Source: Methylobacterium sp. W2 (lineage in GTDB: Bacteria; Pseudomonadota; Alphaproteobacteria; Rhizobiales; Beijerinckiaceae). Taken from it: a DNA stretch of 64,000 nucleotides. Location: NCBI RefSeq assembly GCF_020662345.1, contig NZ_VMOA01000007.1, forward strand, positions 82,747 through 146,746. Reading direction: 5' to 3'. The notes beneath the pieces are model-generated. The model was not told the origin of the DNA. It saw nothing but the letters and a program-made list of their open reading frames with translations, and ran no database searches. Positions 59,414-64,000 of the stretch are shown here, piece by piece. Within the stretch, counting starts at the first letter, position 1; every line of letters starts with the position of its first letter. A program made the translations under genes and the position numbers.

Positions 59414-59441
59414 GACCACCGCAACACGTCTCGCGGTGGTC
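59414..59441 (-). other. Hairpin upstream of tRNA-Ala copy 2
   Basis: On the minus strand GACCACCGC pairs perfectly with GCGGTGGTC (9 bp, 10-nt loop), ending 8 nt before the tRNA 5' end. It has no T-run after it, so it is not a classic terminator of the upstream gene. Confidence 0.6.
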
Positions 59442-59584
59442 GTTCCGCCAACCTGCCTTGCGGCGTCCGGCGGAGGCGGTTCTATATTCGGGCGCTTGCC
59501 CGGACTCAAGCCCCTAATCGCATTCCCCGTCGAGAATTTTTGGCGCTGGGCCTCGGGACATGCAAAGCGAGGCGGGGACGCGCC

Positions 59585-59974
59585 TCAGCTTTCCTCGTCG
59601 TTCTCGATATCGCCGTCGATGAGATCGGCCACGTCGTCGTCGCCGGTATCTTCCTCCTCGAGGAAGGTGTCGTCGGCGTCGGTCGAATCGGCATCGTCGT
59701 CGCCGGTCGTGGTGTCCGCTTCGTCCTCGGCGGCCTCGACCTCGTCGAGGGACACGATCTCGGGACCGCCCTTCTCGGCGTCCGTATCCTCGTCGTCGTC
59801 AGCCGGGACGGCTGCGGCGCGGGAGGCGAGGGCGGGAGCTGCAATGCGCGAGGTGGCGGCGGCCTGATAGATCGTCCCGCATTTCGGGCAGGTCGCGGGA
59901 TCCTTGTCGAGATCGTAGAATTTCGCGCCGCAGCTCATGCATTGACGCTTCAAGCCGAGTTCCGGTCTGGCCAC
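59585..59974 (-). CDS. FYDLN_acid family protein (TIGR02300)
   Basis: The 129-residue protein starts with a zinc-ribbon-like QCMSCGAKFYDLDKDPATCPKC (two CxxC pairs), which contains the family's FYDLN-type motif, and ends in a long Asp/Glu tail (residues 58-129). The family is widespread in alphaproteobacteria and often lies divergent from aroA, as here. Its function is unknown; the zinc ribbon and acidic tail suggest a nucleic-acid- or protein-binding role. Confidence 0.93.
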   Translation of the reverse strand: MARPELGLKRQCMSCGAKFYDLDKDPATCPKCGTIYQAAATSRIAAPALASRAAAVPADDDEDTDAEKGGPEIVSLDEVEAAEDEADTTTGDDDADSTDADDTFLEEEDTGDDDVADLIDGDIENDEES

Positions 59975-60155
59975 GGGCGAACCTCTGATAGGGATTTGGG
60001 AGAGGCGCCCCGTTAGTCGGGTGAAACCGTCCTGTCAAATGCTCTCACACAGGCGATCTACCGCGTTCGGCCCAAACCTCGTCGGGATTCGACCGCGCAG
60101 AGGCCGCGACGGGTCGGATGACGCCGCCCCGCCTGCGTGGTAACCGGCCCCATGA

Positions 60156-61574
<1,419 letters not shown>

Positions 61575-61579
61575 GCCCC

Positions 61580-62212
61580 ATGCCGATGGTCATCGCGATC
61601 GACGGACCCGCCGCCTCGGGCAAGGGGACCCTCGCCAAGCGGCTCGCCGCGCATTATGGGCTGCCGCATCTCGATACCGGCCTGCTCTACCGGGCTGTGG
61701 CCCTTACCGTGATCGATGCGGGCTACAACCTCGACGATCACGCCGCCGCGGCTCGGGCCGCCGCGACGCTGATCGCCGATCGGCTTGCTGACCCGAGGCT
61801 GCGCGAGCGGGCGATGGGGGACGCGGCCTCCCGCATCTCGTCGATCCCGGCGGTGCGCGCGGCCCTCCTCGCCTGGCAGCAGCGCTTCGCCGGTGGCGCC
61901 AGCGGCGCCGTCCTCGATGGCCGCGACATCGGCACGGTGGTCTGTCCGCAGGCCCAGGTGAAGCTGTTCATTACCGCCGCCGCCGAGGAGCGCGCCCGGC
62001 GCCGGCACCTCGAACTCCTTCGTCGGGGAGAGCCGGCGAGCCTCGGGGCGATTCTGTCCGATATCGTCGCCCGCGATGCGCGCGATGCCCAACGCTCGAC
62101 GGCCCCCCTCAAGGCCGCCGCCGACGCTGTCCTCCTCGACACCACCGATCTCGACGCGGACGAGGCCTTCGAGGCGGCGCGTGCCGTGGTGGACCGGGCG
62201 CGCGTCCACTGA
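61580..62212 (+). CDS. cmk: Cytidylate kinase
   Basis: The 210-residue kinase has IAIDGPAASGKGTLAKRLA (Walker A), LDTGLLYRAVAL, VLDGRDIGTVVCPQA and RDARDAQRSTAPLKAA, all typical of Cmk. GGAG lies 8 nt before the ATG at 61580, so I prefer it to the GTG at 61571 that overlaps the aroA stop. It makes CDP/dCDP from CMP/dCMP. It is co-transcribed with aroA. Confidence 0.96.
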   Translation: MPMVIAIDGPAASGKGTLAKRLAAHYGLPHLDTGLLYRAVALTVIDAGYNLDDHAAAARAAATLIADRLADPRLRERAMGDAASRISSIPAVRAALLAWQQRFAGGASGAVLDGRDIGTVVCPQAQVKLFITAAAEERARRRHLELLRRGEPASLGAILSDIVARDARDAQRSTAPLKAAADAVLLDTTDLDADEAFEAARAVVDRARVH

Positions 62213-62222
62213 CGTCGGCCTA

Positions 62223-62663
62223 TCACTCCGGCTCGGGCCCGTAGCGGTTCGGGCCGGGCGTACCCCGGCGACAGACGGTCTCGACGAAGAACCACAGGTT
62301 GAAGCCTGTCATCGCCAGGGTGGCGGCGATCACGGGCACCGGATAGGCGTCGGCGAGAGTCTCGATCGGCGCGAAGCCCGCCAGAGTGACGACCACGTCG
62401 GGAAGCATCCACCACCCCGTCCGATCCCGGTCGTGCAGGCGCCGGATCGTCGCCACGACGAGGAATGCAGCGGTCGCGGCCAAGGCGACACCGACAATGG
62501 CGAGGCCCGTGAACCGAGCCTCCAGCGACGCGGCCAGGATGGCGACGCTGCCGGATACGCAGAAGAGCAGCAGCATCCCGATCAGCCGGCGATGATAGCG
62601 CCGGCGGGACAGCCGGCCTCGCGGATCGAAGAGCTCTGCGAGCGAAGCAAGCCTGTCCATCAT
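62223..62663 (-). CDS. DUF805 family membrane protein
   Basis: The 146-residue protein has a basic GRLSRRRYHRRL start and about four membrane helices. It also has the DUF805 motif TIRRLHDRDRTGWW near residue 85. The ATG at 62663 overlaps the hrpB stop (ATGA), so translation is coupled. The family function is unknown; it is often near stress or phage genes. An ATG one codon later is equally possible. Confidence 0.85.
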   Translation of the reverse strand: MMDRLASLAELFDPRGRLSRRRYHRRLIGMLLLFCVSGSVAILAASLEARFTGLAIVGVALAATAAFLVVATIRRLHDRDRTGWWMLPDVVVTLAGFAPIETLADAYPVPVIAATLAMTGFNLWFFVETVCRRGTPGPNRYGPEPE

Positions 62664-64000
62664 GTCCCCCTCGGTTTCACACGTCGGGTCGGCGGCTCGG
62701 TGAGCGGATCGTCCGGCCAGGGATGGCGCGGATAGCGTCCGCGCATCTCGGCGCGCACGGCACTCCATGAGCCGCGCCAGAAGCCGGGCAGATCCTTGGT
62801 GATCTGGATCGGCCGCGAGGCCGGTGACAGGAGGTGGAGGACCAGCGGCACCCGTCCGCCGGCGATGGCGGGATGGCGGTCGAGCCCGAACAGTTCCTGC
62901 ACCCGGACGGCCAGGACCGGCCCGCCCTCGGCATCGTAATCGATGGGAATGCGCGAGCCTGTCGGCACCTCCACATGGGTCGGAGCCTCCGCGTCGAGGC
63001 GGTGACGCATGTCCCAGGGGAGGAGCGCGCCGAGCGCACGGCCGAGATCGTCGGCCGTGACGGCGTCGAGGTTGGTGCGTCCTTCGAGCTCGGGCGCGAG
63101 CCAGTCCTCCACCGATGCGCTCAGCGCCGCGTCGGAGAGGTCGGGCCATGCGTTGCCCTCGGCGGCGCGGAGGAAGCTCAGGCGGGACCGCCATTGGGCG
63201 AGGGCCGGCGTCCAGGGCAGGCTGTCGAGGCCGAGGCCAGCGATACCCCGCGCCAGGATGACGGCCGATGCCGCATCCAACGGCACCGGCAGGATGCGCT
63301 CGCCGAGGGTCGCGGCACCGAGGCGGCGGGACGCGCGCGCCCTCAAGGACCGGGACGCCTTGTCGAAACTGACCTGGGTGACGGAGTCGATCCGTTCCGC
63401 GAACGCGGCCTCGATCTCCTCCAGGGTGATCGCGGCGGCGGCGAGGATGCGCCCGGAGGCTGCCGTGCCGGCGATATCAGCCACCACGAGGAAGGCTTCG
63501 CGGGCAAGCGCCGAGGCCGGGTCCACGCGCCCGGCACGGCCATTCGCCATGACGAACTCGCCGTCCCGCCCCCGCGAGCGGGCGACGCGGTCGGGATAGG
63601 CCAGCGCAAGAAGCGGCCCGGCCCCGGAGACATCCGCCGTCGTCACCGAGCCCGCGAAACCGGCGGCCTGCTCGGCCCAGCCGCGCGCCAGACGCCGCAT
63701 GTCGGAGGCGCGGGTTCCGCGGTCGCGTGCGAACCGGTCGGCGCGGACGGAGAGGTCGGCATCGTCGCCGCCGAGCCCGCGCTCCACCAGGATCGCCGCG
63801 AGATCCGCCGCCTCCCGCGACCGCCCGAACCCGGCCGCCGCGACCACCATCCGGGCAAGCCGCGGGGGGAGGGGAATGGCACGCAGGGCCCGTCCCGTCT
63901 CGGTGAGGCGCCCGTCGGCATCGAGGGCGGAGAGGTCGCGCAGCATCGACCGCGCCTCCGCCAGGGCCGGGGCGGGTGGGGCATCGAGGAACGACAGGGT
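62660..64000 (-). CDS. hrpB: ATP-dependent helicase HrpB, partial (N-terminus off the right edge)
   Basis: The frame is open from the right edge and gives 446 residues of the C-terminal part: FLDAPPAPALAEARSMLRDL, LTETGRALRAIPLPPRLARM, LARMVVAAAGFGRSREAADLA, and the HrpB_C domain with APTHVEVPTGSRIPIDY, VRVQELFGLDRHPAIAGGRV, LHLLSPASRPIQITKDLPGFW and WPDDPLTEPPTRRVKPRG. This is a DEAH-box RNA helicase of unclear role. The motor core is outside the window. Confidence 0.93.
   Translation of the reverse strand, partial: TLSFLDAPPAPALAEARSMLRDLSALDADGRLTETGRALRAIPLPPRLARMVVAAAGFGRSREAADLAAILVERGLGGDDADLSVRADRFARDRGTRASDMRRLARGWAEQAAGFAGSVTTADVSGAGPLLALAYPDRVARSRGRDGEFVMANGRAGRVDPASALAREAFLVVADIAGTAASGRILAAAAITLEEIEAAFAERIDSVTQVSFDKASRSLRARASRRLGAATLGERILPVPLDAASAVILARGIAGLGLDSLPWTPALAQWRSRLSFLRAAEGNAWPDLSDAALSASVEDWLAPELEGRTNLDAVTADDLGRALGALLPWDMRHRLDAEAPTHVEVPTGSRIPIDYDAEGGPVLAVRVQELFGLDRHPAIAGGRVPLVLHLLSPASRPIQITKDLPGFWRGSWSAVRAEMRGRYPRHPWPDDPLTEPPTRRVKPRGT

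Noticed and set aside
59242..59451. Small minus-strand ORF with WGLSSAGRALPWHGRG
   Set aside because: This is translated tRNA-Ala sequence, a well-known annotation artefact.

Overview
The window is high-GC DNA from an alphaproteobacterium, most likely a Hyphomicrobiales member close to Methylobacterium/Methylorubrum. This rests on gene order (flgB-flgC-fliE-fliQ-fliR-flhB next to cckA-recA-alaS, and a FYDLN_acid protein divergent from a class II aroA-cmk pair), an alphaproteobacterial LexA-like box before recA, and dispersed palindromic repeats of the kind common in this order. Most of it is chromosomal core; small mosaic patches hold integrase and IS remnants.

Layout. 0-1.8 kb: island edge with a partial tyrosine recombinase, a truncated second recombinase and an orphan coiled-coil membrane protein. 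1.8-10.3 kb: one leftward operon for high-affinity K+ uptake (small ORF-kdpF-kdpA-small ORF-kdpB-kdpC-kdpD-kdpE) with a candidate promoter near 10.28 kb. Two of its members are unannotated hydrophobic microproteins (27 and 72 aa). 10.8-12.4 kb: a PiT phosphate permease, followed by an IS3-type remnant and small orphan genes, including a tightly coupled 40-aa/87-aa pair. 14.4-18.6 kb: an RND efflux adaptor/permease operon. 18.7-19.9 kb: three small leftward genes.

19.9-30.7 kb: a probable nitrogen-compound module: a branched-chain-type ABC importer (binding protein, LivH, and an unusual single LivM-LivG-LivF fusion), a PuuE-like deacetylase, an NTF2-fold protein, a FadR-type GntR regulator and an amidase. 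A RadD-like helicase and a 74-aa protein sit inside it. 30.8-35.2 kb: a second RND adaptor/permease pair. 35.2-41.8 kb: flagellar export and rod genes (a FliO-like protein on the minus strand, then flgB, flgC, fliE, fliQ, fliR, flhB), with fliO split from flgB by about 1.7 kb holding a Gly/Tyr-rich secreted protein and integrase debris. 41.9-52.2 kb: cckA, recA and alaS, with two neighbouring genes (a phytase-like/CBM2-like protein and a MAPEG protein) each broken by one in-frame stop.

52.2-64 kb: a DUF2147 protein, the complete dTDP-rhamnose set rfbCBDA, a chorismate-lyase-like protein, an RTX repeat protein, two identical tRNA-Ala(GGC) genes each preceded by a covarying hairpin, the FYDLN_acid protein, aroA, cmk, a DUF805 protein and a partial hrpB. 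I saw no complete novel system such as a CRISPR or anti-phage locus. The best leads are the kdp microproteins, the ABC triple fusion with a degenerate signature motif, the paired nonsense-interrupted genes, the Walker A change in the RadD-like helicase and the duplicated hairpin-tRNA unit.
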